Positions 1 to 8,530 of a stretch of DNA of 64,000 nucleotides are shown here, in pieces. Position 1 is the stretch's first letter. Each line of letters starts with the position of its first letter. The notes below the pieces were generated by a model that did not search any database, was not told the DNA's origin, and worked only from the letters and a program-made list of their open reading frames with translations. Source of the DNA: Haloferula luteola (GTDB lineage: Bacteria; Verrucomicrobiota; Verrucomicrobiia; Verrucomicrobiales; Akkermansiaceae). Made by a program: the position numbers and the translations under genes. Location of the stretch: positions 186,001 to 250,000 of the forward strand of contig NZ_JACHFD010000002.1 of assembly GCF_014201715.1 (NCBI RefSeq), read 5' to 3'.

Positions 1-58
1 AGTCGGCGTTGAACTGGGTGAGGGTGGCGGGCATCACGCCCTTCCATTCGATACTCAT
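1..58 (-). CDS. Dihydrodipicolinate synthase-family protein, N-terminal fragment
   Basis: Only the first 19 codons lie in the window. The ATG is at 58 and the frame is open to the left edge. The visible start, MSIEWKGVMPATLTQF, has the strand-then-TPF-like pattern with which DapA-family class I aldolases begin. It lies 36 bp downstream of the hydroxyproline epimerase gene on the same strand. That context suggests 1-pyrroline-4-hydroxy-2-carboxylate deaminase, the DapA-family enzyme that makes alpha-ketoglutarate semialdehyde in hydroxyproline breakdown. The specific role is inference from the neighbours; the family call rests on a short segment. Confidence 0.6.
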   Translation of the reverse strand, partial: MSIEWKGVMPATLTQFNAD

Positions 59-94
59 GTCGATTGCTTACGTTGGGGATTGAGAAAGATGAGT

Positions 95-1051
95 TTAGAG
101 AAAGCTAGGAATGCCGCAGGCAAAGGGATCGGCTTCGTTGAAGAAATAGGTGGCCTCGCCGTTCACCCAGGCGCGCCCGGAGATGCGAGGAAGAATCGCC
201 CCGTCTGGGAGCAAGTCATACCGACCACAGAAAACGGTATTGAGGATCGAGGCCTGGCGCCACACCTCTCCTGGCTGGAGCCGACCCTCCGCGTGGAGGC
301 AAGCGAGCTTCGCACTGGTTCCTGTTCCACAGGGAGAGCGATCATAGGCCTTGCCGGGGCACATCACAAAATTGCGACCATCAGCCAGCTCAGGATCTGC
401 CGGAGGCCCGAACGACTCCACGTGGTCGATCTCCATGCCATTCTCACCCGTGATCCCCTGAACCGCGAGAGCGGTCTTCACCGCCCAAGTGAACTCCGTC
501 AGCTCAGCCATGTTTTCAGCCACCACCTCAGGACCCTGAGAATCGATCAGGAAAAACCAATTGCCTCCCCAGGCGATGTCTCCGCGCACCCGACCCCAGC
601 CGGGGACCTCCACCGATACGCCGCTCGCCAAGCGATAGCTCGGCACATTCGCCACTTCGACCTTACCGTCGTCACCCACAGTCGCCGTCACCACTCCCAC
701 CGGCGTGTCGATGCGGTGGACACCTGCACCGATTTTCCCGAGGTGGACAAGCGTCACCACCAAGCCGATGGTGCCGTGGATGCACATGTTGAGCGTCGAA
801 ACATTGTTGAAGAAAATGACCCCGGCGACGCAATCCGCTTCGTGCGGCTCACAGAGCAAGCCTCCGACCATCGCTTCGTGGCCGCGGGGCTCATTGCAGA
901 CGGCCTGCCGCAGCCAGTCGTGTTTCTCGCGAAAAATTCGGGCTCGATCCGCCATCGGACCGGTCCCAAGGTCCGGTCCACCGGACACAACGATGCGAGT
1001 GGGTTCCCCTTCAGTGTGGGAGTCGACAACTTTGACGGCGGGCTTTGACAT
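95..1051 (-). CDS. 4-hydroxyproline 2-epimerase (proline racemase family)
   Basis: Predicted cytosolic, cofactor-independent epimerase of 318 residues, converting trans-4-hydroxy-L-proline to cis-4-hydroxy-D-proline. Both catalytic cysteines of the family are present: Cys90 in NMCIHGTIG and Cys241 in DRSPCGTGTSAK. The second Cys argues against the dehydratase branch, which carries Thr there. The first motif reads MCIHGTIG, where the usual form is MCGHGTIG, so Ile replaces a Gly next to the catalytic residue. Length is normal for the family. It is co-directional with the DapA-like gene and divergent from the PAS-AraC regulator at 1141; a D-amino-acid dehydrogenase follows at 1907. Substrate preference (hydroxyproline over proline) is inferred from this context. 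Confidence 0.9.
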   Translation of the reverse strand: MSKPAVKVVDSHTEGEPTRIVVSGGPDLGTGPMADRARIFREKHDWLRQAVCNEPRGHEAMVGGLLCEPHEADCVAGVIFFNNVSTLNMCIHGTIGLVVTLVHLGKIGAGVHRIDTPVGVVTATVGDDGKVEVANVPSYRLASGVSVEVPGWGRVRGDIAWGGNWFFLIDSQGPEVVAENMAELTEFTWAVKTALAVQGITGENGMEIDHVESFGPPADPELADGRNFVMCPGKAYDRSPCGTGTSAKLACLHAEGRLQPGEVWRQASILNTVFCGRYDLLPDGAILPRISGRAWVNGEATYFFNEADPFACGIPSFL

Positions 1052-1140
1052 TCGAGCCCTTGTTTTATCACAGAAGTCTTGTCGAAACCGCTAGCAGAGA
1101 CTTCCGATCAGGCATAAGTCCTGCAAGCAAGGCATCCATC

Positions 1141-1893
1141 ATGAAGCCAGAATCCTCCATTCCCCAAGAATTCCAAGAAGTTGCCGGTGGATTGATCCCC
1201 GTGGACCGGCTCTTCGACGGCGTCCCCGACATCGTCTTTTTCGTCAAAGACGCCCGCGGGCGGTACGTGTCGGTCAACGATACCTTGGTCGAAAGATGCG
1301 GGCTCAAAAGCCGGCACGACCTCATCGGCCGCACCGTCGAACATGTTTTCCCACCACCCTTGGCGGGTGAATTCGCCGGCCAGGATGTCGAAGTCCTGAA
1401 AACCGGCACCCCCATCCGCGACCGGCTTGAACTCCACCTCTATCCCGGCGGCTCGTCAGGATGGTGCCTCACCTACAAAGAACCGGTCCGCGGACGCGAC
1501 GGACGCATCGTCGGACTTTGCGGCATCTCCCGGGACCTTCATGCCCCCTATCGGCAAGACGACGAATTCGGGGCATTGTCGACCGCCGTCGATCACATCC
1601 ACCGGCATTTCGACGAACCCCTCCGATTGCCCATGCTCGCCGAAATGGCAGGACTTTCGGTCTACCAATTCGACCAACGCATTCGCTCGTTGTTCCACGT
1701 CACCGCCGGCCAATACCTGGTGAAAGTCCGCCTCGACGCAGCCTGCGAGCGCCTCTCCACCACCAAAGAGCCCATCGCTCAAGTAGCGCTGTCCTGTGGC
1801 TACTCCGATCAGTCGGCGTTCTCCCGCCAATTCAAGCAGGCCGTCGGCATCAGCCCTCTCGAATATCGCAAGAGGTTTGCTGCCGCTGAATGA
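1141..1893 (+). CDS. PAS-domain AraC-family transcriptional regulator
   Basis: A 250-residue regulator. Residues about 15-130 look like a PAS sensor domain (FDGVPDIVFFVKDARGRYV, then GRTVEHVFPPP). Residues about 145-247 form an AraC double helix-turn-helix, ending in the typical GYSDQSAFSRQFK...GISPLEYRK. The start is taken at 1141 because PAS homology begins soon after; an in-frame start at 1045 would overlap the divergent epimerase gene. It sits between the divergent epimerase and the convergent dehydrogenase, so it is the probable local activator of hydroxyproline catabolism. The ligand seen by the PAS domain cannot be read from sequence. Confidence 0.85.
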   Translation: MKPESSIPQEFQEVAGGLIPVDRLFDGVPDIVFFVKDARGRYVSVNDTLVERCGLKSRHDLIGRTVEHVFPPPLAGEFAGQDVEVLKTGTPIRDRLELHLYPGGSSGWCLTYKEPVRGRDGRIVGLCGISRDLHAPYRQDDEFGALSTAVDHIHRHFDEPLRLPMLAEMAGLSVYQFDQRIRSLFHVTAGQYLVKVRLDAACERLSTTKEPIAQVALSCGYSDQSAFSRQFKQAVGISPLEYRKRFAAAE

Positions 1894-1906
1894 TCCCCTG
1901 GAGGCT

Positions 1907-3163
1907 TCAGAAACGCCCCGGAGCCATCGCCTCGATGGGTCGGAACGGGGCGTCTCCCGCCAAGAGGTCCGCCACCACCCGACCCGTGACAGGCCCGAGA
2001 CTGAGCCCCATCATCGCATGCCCAGAGGCAACGGTGAGGTTCGGCAGCTGTTTCAACCGTCCAAGGTAGGGAACTCCATCAGGAGAAACCGGCCTCAGCC
2101 CAGCCCAGGGTTCCACACTGCGGAAATCATCTTCAGAGAATTTGGGGAAATACGAGGCGACCGACTTCACGATGCCATGAACCCGCGAGGGATTGACCGA
2201 TAGATCAAGCCCCCCCACTTCCATGGTGCCTCCAAAGCGGAGCTTATTGCCCATCGGAGTGATCGCCACCTTGGCCTCCGTGAAGATCGAGCACAGTCGG
2301 GGCAGCTCCGGTGGAGAGGGCAACGTCAAGGAGTACCCCTTGCCCGCTTGGAGGGGGAGCTTGATGCCCACCAATCGCAACAGCGGAGCCGTCCACGAGC
2401 CCCCAGCAATCACGAATTCATCCGCCTCAAAAGTTTCACTCCCACCACTCACCGAGACGACCCTTCCACCGCGAGTCGCAACGCGGTCGATGGTCACGCC
2501 GCTGTGAATCTCTGCTCCTAGCGCCAGAACCCTCTTCAACATCGTCGCCATGAAGCGCGATGGATCGAGATGACAGTCTTTCGGAAAATGGACCGAACCC
2601 ACGACATCCATGGTCACTCCCGGATCCAGCTCTGCGGTGGCCTTGGCGTCCAAAACCTCTGCTTCCACTCCGATTTCGTGCGCCGCGTGGGCCATCTCTG
2701 CCTCTTCCTCGAGGCCCTTCTCCGTTTTGCAAAGCATCAGCAAACCACGATCCACCAAGCCAAAGGATTCTTCCGATTCGAGCTCCAAAAACAGTCGGCG
2801 GCTTTCCAAATTCAGGTCCCGAAGCAATTCACGGCTGGCCGCCACATGGCGTTCTGTGGCGTGTCGATAAAAGAGCCATCCCCAGCGCACCAATGACGGG
2901 TCCAAACTAGGCCGCACAAAAAACGGACTCTCTGGATTCATCATCCACCGCAACCCCTTGGAAATCATTCCCGGCGCGGCCAAAGGCACGAAGTGACTTG
3001 GGACAATCATGCCTGCGTTGCCCATCGAGCAATTGTCCCCGCCCTCAGGCTCACGCTGCACCATCGTCACGGAGTAACCTCGCTTGAGCGCGTAATACGC
3101 TGAGCACAAGCCCACCACTCCGCCGCCAACGATGCATACCCGCTTCGAATCCATATCAGGCAT
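1907..3163 (-). CDS. FAD-dependent D-amino-acid dehydrogenase (DadA-like), probable D-hydroxyproline dehydrogenase
   Basis: A 418-residue DAO-fold flavoprotein. An N-terminal Rossmann FAD site (CIVGGGVVGLCSAYYAL, residues 10-26) is followed by the DadA-like stretch CSMGNAGMIVPSHFVPLAAPG. The C-terminus carries the family pattern WAGLRPVSPDGVPYLG and then GHAMMGLSLGPVTG. DadA enzymes oxidise D-amino acids to imino acids and pass electrons to the respiratory chain. Next to a hydroxyproline epimerase, the expected substrate is cis-4-hydroxy-D-proline, giving 1-pyrroline-4-hydroxy-2-carboxylate. A second ATG lies 9 bp downstream at 3154. The gene ends 13 bp from the convergent regulator and is transcribed leftward, like the other catabolic genes. 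Confidence 0.88.
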   Translation of the reverse strand: MPDMDSKRVCIVGGGVVGLCSAYYALKRGYSVTMVQREPEGGDNCSMGNAGMIVPSHFVPLAAPGMISKGLRWMMNPESPFFVRPSLDPSLVRWGWLFYRHATERHVAASRELLRDLNLESRRLFLELESEESFGLVDRGLLMLCKTEKGLEEEAEMAHAAHEIGVEAEVLDAKATAELDPGVTMDVVGSVHFPKDCHLDPSRFMATMLKRVLALGAEIHSGVTIDRVATRGGRVVSVSGGSETFEADEFVIAGGSWTAPLLRLVGIKLPLQAGKGYSLTLPSPPELPRLCSIFTEAKVAITPMGNKLRFGGTMEVGGLDLSVNPSRVHGIVKSVASYFPKFSEDDFRSVEPWAGLRPVSPDGVPYLGRLKQLPNLTVASGHAMMGLSLGPVTGRVVADLLAGDAPFRPIEAMAPGRF

Positions 3164-3359
3164 TCTAGCTCCCGATGTCTTGTCTCCTAGCCAAGTTTTC
3201 GCCTCAGTTTCGGTCGGTTTCTAGCTCACTTCGCCCCCCTTCACCCCTACCCCCATCGCAGGGGGCCATGGGATCGCTTCCCCATACCCCCCGAATCGGT
3301 TGCCTAGTCGCCAACAAATCTCTCCACGAGGATGGTCCGAAGATCGCCCGCCCACACCC

Positions 3360-5276
3360 TCAGCGGGTCTGAAACGTCAGCACCACGATCGAATGAGCCG
3401 GCATCTCATAATCGGACTTCCTCTTCACCCCCTCCCATTTGCCCACTTCAGGGATCACCGCCACCGGCTGATCGAGGCGATTCGTCGCATCCATTCCCGC
3501 CGCCATCACCTCAGTCTCCACCGTACTATCAAGGCTACGGAATCCCTTCATCACCAGCGTCACCGTCTGCGGCTCCAACTCGGGATTCACCAGCTTCACG
3601 AACACCTTTCCATCCTCCTTGCGACGAGTCACCGAGGTGAATACCTTCGCATCCGCCGGCAACTCGGCCTTGAGGATCTCGTCACCAAAATTCGTGCTGA
3701 ACATGCGCAAGGCATAGTAGCTCGGTGAACCATAGGCCGTCACCGCATCATAACCAATCAAGTCCGGGCGCCATTGTCGCCCGTTCAAATTGACGAACAA
3801 CGGCGCATACGCCTGCATCGTCACGATGTCGGAGTTCCTTTCCATGTTGGTCATGAATGCAGCATCACCGATCGCCGCCGTCATGTTGGGAGTGGCGGGC
3901 TCCTTCGCCGAGGCAGGCTCCCAGGGAGCGAAGGGGGTTTCATGGGCCGCCCATTCGCCCACAAAAATCTCCGGTCCTTTGCGATCAAAGCCGTCGTAGT
4001 AGTCCTTGGCCATCTCCCGGAAAACCTCCGCCCGCCGGTAGAAGTGCTCATCCAGCACGTCCGGCTTGCGACTTTTCACCCATTTCTCCTTGGGCTGCTC
4101 CGATCCCACCGAGGAGATGCATTTCAACTTCGGATACTTCTTTTTGATCGCATCGTAGAACTGAGCAAACCGCCCGTCATACGATCCGGATTTGTCGAAC
4201 CAATCCTCGTTCCCAATCTCCACGTAACGCATCTTGAACGGCGCGGGATGCCCATCCTTTGCCCTCCGCGCCCCCCATTTGCTGGTGGGCGGGCCCATCA
4301 CATACTCGATCTCGTCGAGTGCCTCTTGGACAAAGGGTTCCAAATCCTTGCCCGGCGCCACGAAATCTCCCTTGAGGGAATATCCGGCATAGAGCCCGAG
4401 AACCGGCTCCGCACCCATGTCTTCACACCAAAGCAGAAATTCCATCAGGCCCATTCCATCCGAGGACCGGTATCCCCAGGGACAGGGATGGCCCGGACGC
4501 TCCGTCACAGGACCAAGGGTTTCCCACCATTTGAACCGCGTCTCAATCGTGTCGCCCTCCAAATAGTTCCCGCCGGGAAAACGCAGGAACTTCGGCTTCA
4601 TGTCCACCAGCATCTGCATCAGATCCTTGCGCAATCCATTCGGACGATCGTTCCAGGTCGGAGGAAAAAGCGATGCGAAGCCCAGCCAACAGGTTCCAGG
4701 TTTCGCCAACTCGATCTGCAGCCGGGCATCCGCCGTCGTCGGAGCATCCGCCGCAGTCTCCAAAACCAAGTCGATGGCCAGCCACTCCTCTCCGAGCGCC
4801 GGAGTCGTCGCCGAGGCATACACGGTCGCGCCGTCGTTGGAAACGAGTGAAACCTTCAGTGTGTCGTGAAAATCCTTCCCTCCCTTCACCCGCAAACTCG
4901 CGCGATATTGAGTCGCCGGATGAATGGGAATTCCCCAATAGCCCTCATTCGTCACCCCTTCCCCTGCTGCCTTCGCTTCCACGCGCAAGCTGGCCGGGAT
5001 CGCCTCATTGAAAGGTTGCGCGGCATCCAGCGAGATCACGGCGCTCCCCCACTCGCTCCAGTGCACTGCCGCTTCCGGATCATCCCGAAACGATCGATTG
5101 CGCACCAACTCGGCATAAAGGCCACCATCATAGCAAAAGTTGATTTCTTCGGTCATCAGACCGTAGTGAATCGGGCTGGCCATGGCCACGGCCTTAGAGC
5201 CATCGATGGTGAGTAACGTGGCGGCACCGGCCATCGCGGCGCTCGCCAAGAACAACAACAGGGACTGGGTTTTCAT
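3360..5276 (-). CDS. Secreted GH51 alpha-L-arabinofuranosidase
   Basis: A 638-residue exported glycosidase that would release terminal arabinofuranose from arabinan or arabinoxylan. Residues 1-20 are a signal peptide (MKTQSLLLFLASAAMAGA). Residues about 60-205 form a carbohydrate-binding-like beta domain. The GH51 catalytic barrel follows, with LRFPGGNYLEG at 231-241, the acid/base Glu357 in YVEIGNEDW and the nucleophile Glu441 in FVGEWAAHE. A beta domain closes the protein. The ATG at 5276 puts the signal peptide at the N-terminus; an upstream GTG at 5294 overlaps the stop of the GH43 gene. The two genes are almost certainly cotranscribed, 14 bp apart. Confidence 0.92.
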   Translation of the reverse strand: MKTQSLLLFLASAAMAGAATLLTIDGSKAVAMASPIHYGLMTEEINFCYDGGLYAELVRNRSFRDDPEAAVHWSEWGSAVISLDAAQPFNEAIPASLRVEAKAAGEGVTNEGYWGIPIHPATQYRASLRVKGGKDFHDTLKVSLVSNDGATVYASATTPALGEEWLAIDLVLETAADAPTTADARLQIELAKPGTCWLGFASLFPPTWNDRPNGLRKDLMQMLVDMKPKFLRFPGGNYLEGDTIETRFKWWETLGPVTERPGHPCPWGYRSSDGMGLMEFLLWCEDMGAEPVLGLYAGYSLKGDFVAPGKDLEPFVQEALDEIEYVMGPPTSKWGARRAKDGHPAPFKMRYVEIGNEDWFDKSGSYDGRFAQFYDAIKKKYPKLKCISSVGSEQPKEKWVKSRKPDVLDEHFYRRAEVFREMAKDYYDGFDRKGPEIFVGEWAAHETPFAPWEPASAKEPATPNMTAAIGDAAFMTNMERNSDIVTMQAYAPLFVNLNGRQWRPDLIGYDAVTAYGSPSYYALRMFSTNFGDEILKAELPADAKVFTSVTRRKEDGKVFVKLVNPELEPQTVTLVMKGFRSLDSTVETEVMAAGMDATNRLDQPVAVIPEVGKWEGVKRKSDYEMPAHSIVVLTFQTR

Positions 5277-5290
5277 GGATTTGCTTGGGT

Positions 5291-7102
5291 TCACTTCCCA
5301 ATCGGGATGCCTTCGCTCCCCTTGGGAAAAGGTTCGTCGAGGGGATCCATCGGCAGGATGTGACCCTCCTCATCAAACTTCATCTCCACCAAGCACACCT
5401 GCCGCCGGTATCCACTGCCGCCGGGAACGGCATGACGGTGATACGCGACGATCCACCGATCGGTCCCTGGCACATTCACCACTCCGTGGTGAGCCGTCGC
5501 CACCGCATTGCCGTGCTGGCGAAGGACAATGAAATTCTCCTGCGGGGACTCCACGGGCCCGGTCGGAGAATCCGACCACCCCCACCCTACCCGGTAATCC
5601 GGCGAACGCGCATCGTCGATGGACCACATGAAGTAGTACTTCCCCTTGCGCTTGAAGACCACAATGCCCTCACGAAACTCACGGAGGTGCATTTCCTTCG
5701 GTTCGCCCTTGAACGAGATCATGTCGTCGTTGAGCTCCCAAACCGTCGGCGTGCCATTGCCAAAATAGAGGTAGGCCTTCCCATCATCGTCGATGAACGC
5801 GTGAGGATCGATGCTGAATGTCTTGATTTCCGAATCCTTCACCAAGGGCTTGCCCAAAGCATCCTTGAACGGACCCGTCGGCGAATCTCCTACGGCCACG
5901 CCGATGTTATGCTCCCCACAGAAGTAGAAGTAATACTTCCCATCGCGCTCAATGCAGTCCGGAGCCCACGCTTTCACATTTGCCCACGAAACATCCTTCC
6001 TCAGGTCCAAGAAGACGCCTTCCTTTTTCCAGTCAACCAGGTTCTTGGATGACCAAACGGCAAACTCATAGGTGTTCCAATTCGGCCGATCCGAAGTCGG
6101 ATAAATGTAGTAGGTGTCCCCAAATGCACGAATCGAAGGATCGGCAACAAATTCATCAATCGCAGGAGCCGGCACCGACGCGATTCTCTCTTTCTCCACC
6201 GAACGCACACCTTCCAAAACCTCAGCCGAAACCGGGAGGATCGATCCGTGGCGCTGACCGGAAATCACATTGGTGGAACCACTGACATCCTGCCATGACT
6301 TCAGATCTTTCGAAGCGCGTGCGCCGTAACGATGTTCGACGTAATAATCGAAATAGACTGTCACTTCATCGTCGATCACCACCGGAGCAGGGCCTTCAGC
6401 GCGTTCCTTCTCCACCACCGGCTGGTCGACCAATCGGTAAGGGCCAAGGGGTTGGTTCGCCACTGCGGCTCGGATCGGCCCCCAAATGCCTTTTTCCTGA
6501 TCATCCGTCTGTTTCAGGAAGATCACCGACTTCCCGTTCATCGTCACCATCGTCGTGTCGATGTTGTTGAAGCCCGGGTCAAAAAAGATCTTTGGTTCGG
6601 TGAATGTCTCAAAATCGGGGGTGAGCACATACCAAGCTCGGTGCTGAGCTCCCTGCTTGCCCACCATCGGGACAGCGGAAGACCAAACGATAAGGTAGTT
6701 CTTCTCCTTCTCCAGCCAGTAGATCTCTGGCGCCCACGTGGTCTCCACCCCCTTGAGCTTCTCCGTCAGAGGAAGGAACTTCTGCTCTGACCATTCCATC
6801 AAGTCCTTCGACTTCGCGTAGCCGATGCCCTTGTCATGCCATCCGCTCGTCCACACCATATGAAACCATCCATCGGGCCCTTTGAGAATGTGGGGGTCTC
6901 GCAACAATTTGGAACCCACCTCCGGCTTCAGGAAAACGCGATCAAGGTCCGTCCAATCATGGGCGTCCTTGCTGTATGCCAGATGCAAACCGTCACCGTT
7001 GTCCCGAAAGGAAGTGAAAAGATAACCAGCGGGGGCCTCTTGGGCGGCCGCCGGAAACAAGCAAAACAGCAAAGGAACAGTGATCCGTGCGAGGTTTTTC
7101 AT
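5291..7102 (-). CDS. Secreted tandem GH43-like glycosidase
   Basis: A 603-residue exported protein made of two five-bladed beta-propeller modules. A signal peptide covers residues 1-20. Module 1, about 25-300, has LLRDPHILKGPDGWFHMVW and TTWAPEIYW. Module 2, about 315-595, has the full GH43 acidic set: Asp321 in FVADPSIRAFGDTYYIY, Asp432 in SIDPHAFIDDDGKAYLYFG and Glu478 in REFREGIVVF. Module 1 is more divergent and may be a second active site or a binding module. GH43 enzymes act as arabinosidases, arabinanases or xylosidases. With the GH51 gene just downstream, debranching of an arabinose-containing plant or algal polysaccharide is the likely role. Confidence 0.88.
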   Translation of the reverse strand: MKNLARITVPLLFCLFPAAAQEAPAGYLFTSFRDNGDGLHLAYSKDAHDWTDLDRVFLKPEVGSKLLRDPHILKGPDGWFHMVWTSGWHDKGIGYAKSKDLMEWSEQKFLPLTEKLKGVETTWAPEIYWLEKEKNYLIVWSSAVPMVGKQGAQHRAWYVLTPDFETFTEPKIFFDPGFNNIDTTMVTMNGKSVIFLKQTDDQEKGIWGPIRAAVANQPLGPYRLVDQPVVEKERAEGPAPVVIDDEVTVYFDYYVEHRYGARASKDLKSWQDVSGSTNVISGQRHGSILPVSAEVLEGVRSVEKERIASVPAPAIDEFVADPSIRAFGDTYYIYPTSDRPNWNTYEFAVWSSKNLVDWKKEGVFLDLRKDVSWANVKAWAPDCIERDGKYYFYFCGEHNIGVAVGDSPTGPFKDALGKPLVKDSEIKTFSIDPHAFIDDDGKAYLYFGNGTPTVWELNDDMISFKGEPKEMHLREFREGIVVFKRKGKYYFMWSIDDARSPDYRVGWGWSDSPTGPVESPQENFIVLRQHGNAVATAHHGVVNVPGTDRWIVAYHRHAVPGGSGYRRQVCLVEMKFDEEGHILPMDPLDEPFPKGSEGIPIGK

Positions 7103-7224
7103 GAAATCGATGCGTCAGTCGTTGTGGAGGCCACCATGAAACGTTTCCTTGGCGAATTCTATGCGTTTCCCGACGAAATCGGTCGGAATTTCCCAAAAAT
7201 GACACGAAAAACCCGCATCGCGGC

Positions 7225-7500
7225 TTAACGCCGAAACCGGAGTTCGTCCCTCAAGGCCTCCACCTCTCGCAAGAGCTCGGCAATCATCCGGATCGCCGCC
7301 CAATTCATCCGGTGATCCCTTCGCAGCCGCTCAATCTGTTGGAGAAGGCGCACCGAATCATCGTCAAACTGCATGTCGGGAGCCGACTCGACCAAGCCAC
7401 TCCGGCAATAGAACACGATTTTTCGCCGCGAACTCCCAGTCATGCGGACGACCGTTTCCAGCGAATGAAGAATATGGGGATCTGGTTCGTAGGATTTCAT
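7225..7500 (-). CDS. cbpM: Chaperone modulator CbpM
   Basis: A 91-residue protein with a MerR-type winged-helix N-terminal half (HILHSLETVVRMTGSSRRKIVFYCRSGL) and a C-terminal helix (LRRDHRMNWAAIRMIAELLREVEALRDEL). This is the layout of CbpM, the small regulator that binds the J-domain of CbpA and inhibits its co-chaperone activity. The start at 7500 is 1 bp from the cbpA stop, so the two genes are translationally coupled. The CbpM call depends strongly on this pairing; on sequence alone it would be a MerR-like small protein. Confidence 0.82.
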   Translation of the reverse strand: MKSYEPDPHILHSLETVVRMTGSSRRKIVFYCRSGLVESAPDMQFDDDSVRLLQQIERLRRDHRMNWAAIRMIAELLREVEALRDELRFRR

Positions 7501-7501
7501 T

Positions 7502-8464
7502 TCAGCCTGCCTCGGGTTGGAACGAAGAAAGATCACGCAACTGTTCCCACAGCTTGCGCTCTTGAGCTTGAATGGAGTCGGGAACTTCGATCGCCAGCAC
7601 CACATACAAGTCCCCGGGGGCGTCCTTCTTTGGAAGCCCGTATCCCTTGAGCCGAAGTTGATCCCCCGCTTGGCTCCCTTCAGGGATTTTGACCTGAATC
7701 CTCCTGCCCCCAGGCAAGGTCACAGGCACCATCGCCCCCAACACTGCATCCCAAGGAGCCACGCCCAGATCCCGATAGAGATCATGGCCGTGAGTGCGAA
7801 AATCGGGATCGGCCGCCAGGCGCACCCGCAAATACAGATCCCCTGCCTCGCCACCCTGCCAACCCGGCCCACCATGGCCAGGAACCCGCAATCGCTGCCC
7901 TTCGCGAATGCCCGCAGGAATCCGGACCTGCACCTCTTCGACACTCACGTGACCCGTCTGCGGATCCACTCTTCGCAAAGAGATTCGCCGCATCGATCCC
8001 GTCATCGCTTCCTGCAGGGTCACCATCAAGTCCCCTTCCACATCCGATCCACGAACGGGCCCCCCACTGCGTCGGAATCCCTCGGCCCGGGCTCCGTGGT
8101 GATGACCACCCCGATGGCCGGAAAAATACCGCTCAAAGAAGTCGCTGAAACCCGTTCCTCCAAATTCAAAGTCCGCAGTTTCGTCGGGAACGGATCCACT
8201 CCACGCACTCTCCCTCGGAGCCGCTCCGCCCGGCGAGTCCCAATTCGCTCCCAAGGCATCGTAACGCTTGCGCTTCTCGGGATCCCCCAGCACTTCATAG
8301 GCCTCATTGATCTCCTTGAAACGCTCTTCCGAGCCCTCCTTGTCTTTGGCAACATCGGGATGATGCTCCCGCGCTCGTTTGCGAAAGGCCTTTTTGATCG
8401 CGGGCCCATCTGCGTCCCTCGGCACACCGAGAATCTCGTAGTAGTCTCTGAATTCCACCGACAT
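7502..8464 (-). CDS. cbpA: DnaJ-like co-chaperone CbpA
   Basis: A 320-residue type-II Hsp40. The J-domain covers residues 3-70 with the catalytic HPD at 35-37 and KRKRYDALG at its end. A Gly/Phe/His-rich linker follows (about 75-135). Two beta-barrel substrate-binding domains complete the protein (VTLQEAMTGSMRRI, then GDLYLRVRL and GDLYVVLAIEVP). There is no zinc-finger CxxCxGxG region, which separates it from DnaJ proper. It stimulates DnaK ATPase and binds unfolded clients in the cytosol. The start at 8464 (MSVEFRDYYEILG) matches CbpA better than the ATG 18 bp upstream. cbpM follows at once. Confidence 0.93.
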   Translation of the reverse strand: MSVEFRDYYEILGVPRDADGPAIKKAFRKRAREHHPDVAKDKEGSEERFKEINEAYEVLGDPEKRKRYDALGANWDSPGGAAPRESAWSGSVPDETADFEFGGTGFSDFFERYFSGHRGGHHHGARAEGFRRSGGPVRGSDVEGDLMVTLQEAMTGSMRRISLRRVDPQTGHVSVEEVQVRIPAGIREGQRLRVPGHGGPGWQGGEAGDLYLRVRLAADPDFRTHGHDLYRDLGVAPWDAVLGAMVPVTLPGGRRIQVKIPEGSQAGDQLRLKGYGLPKKDAPGDLYVVLAIEVPDSIQAQERKLWEQLRDLSSFQPEAG

Positions 8465-8530
8465 GACTTGATGGAAACCCATTGCACTCCCTTGAAGACT
8501 TGTCTAACCCATGAGTCAAATTCTCCTGTC

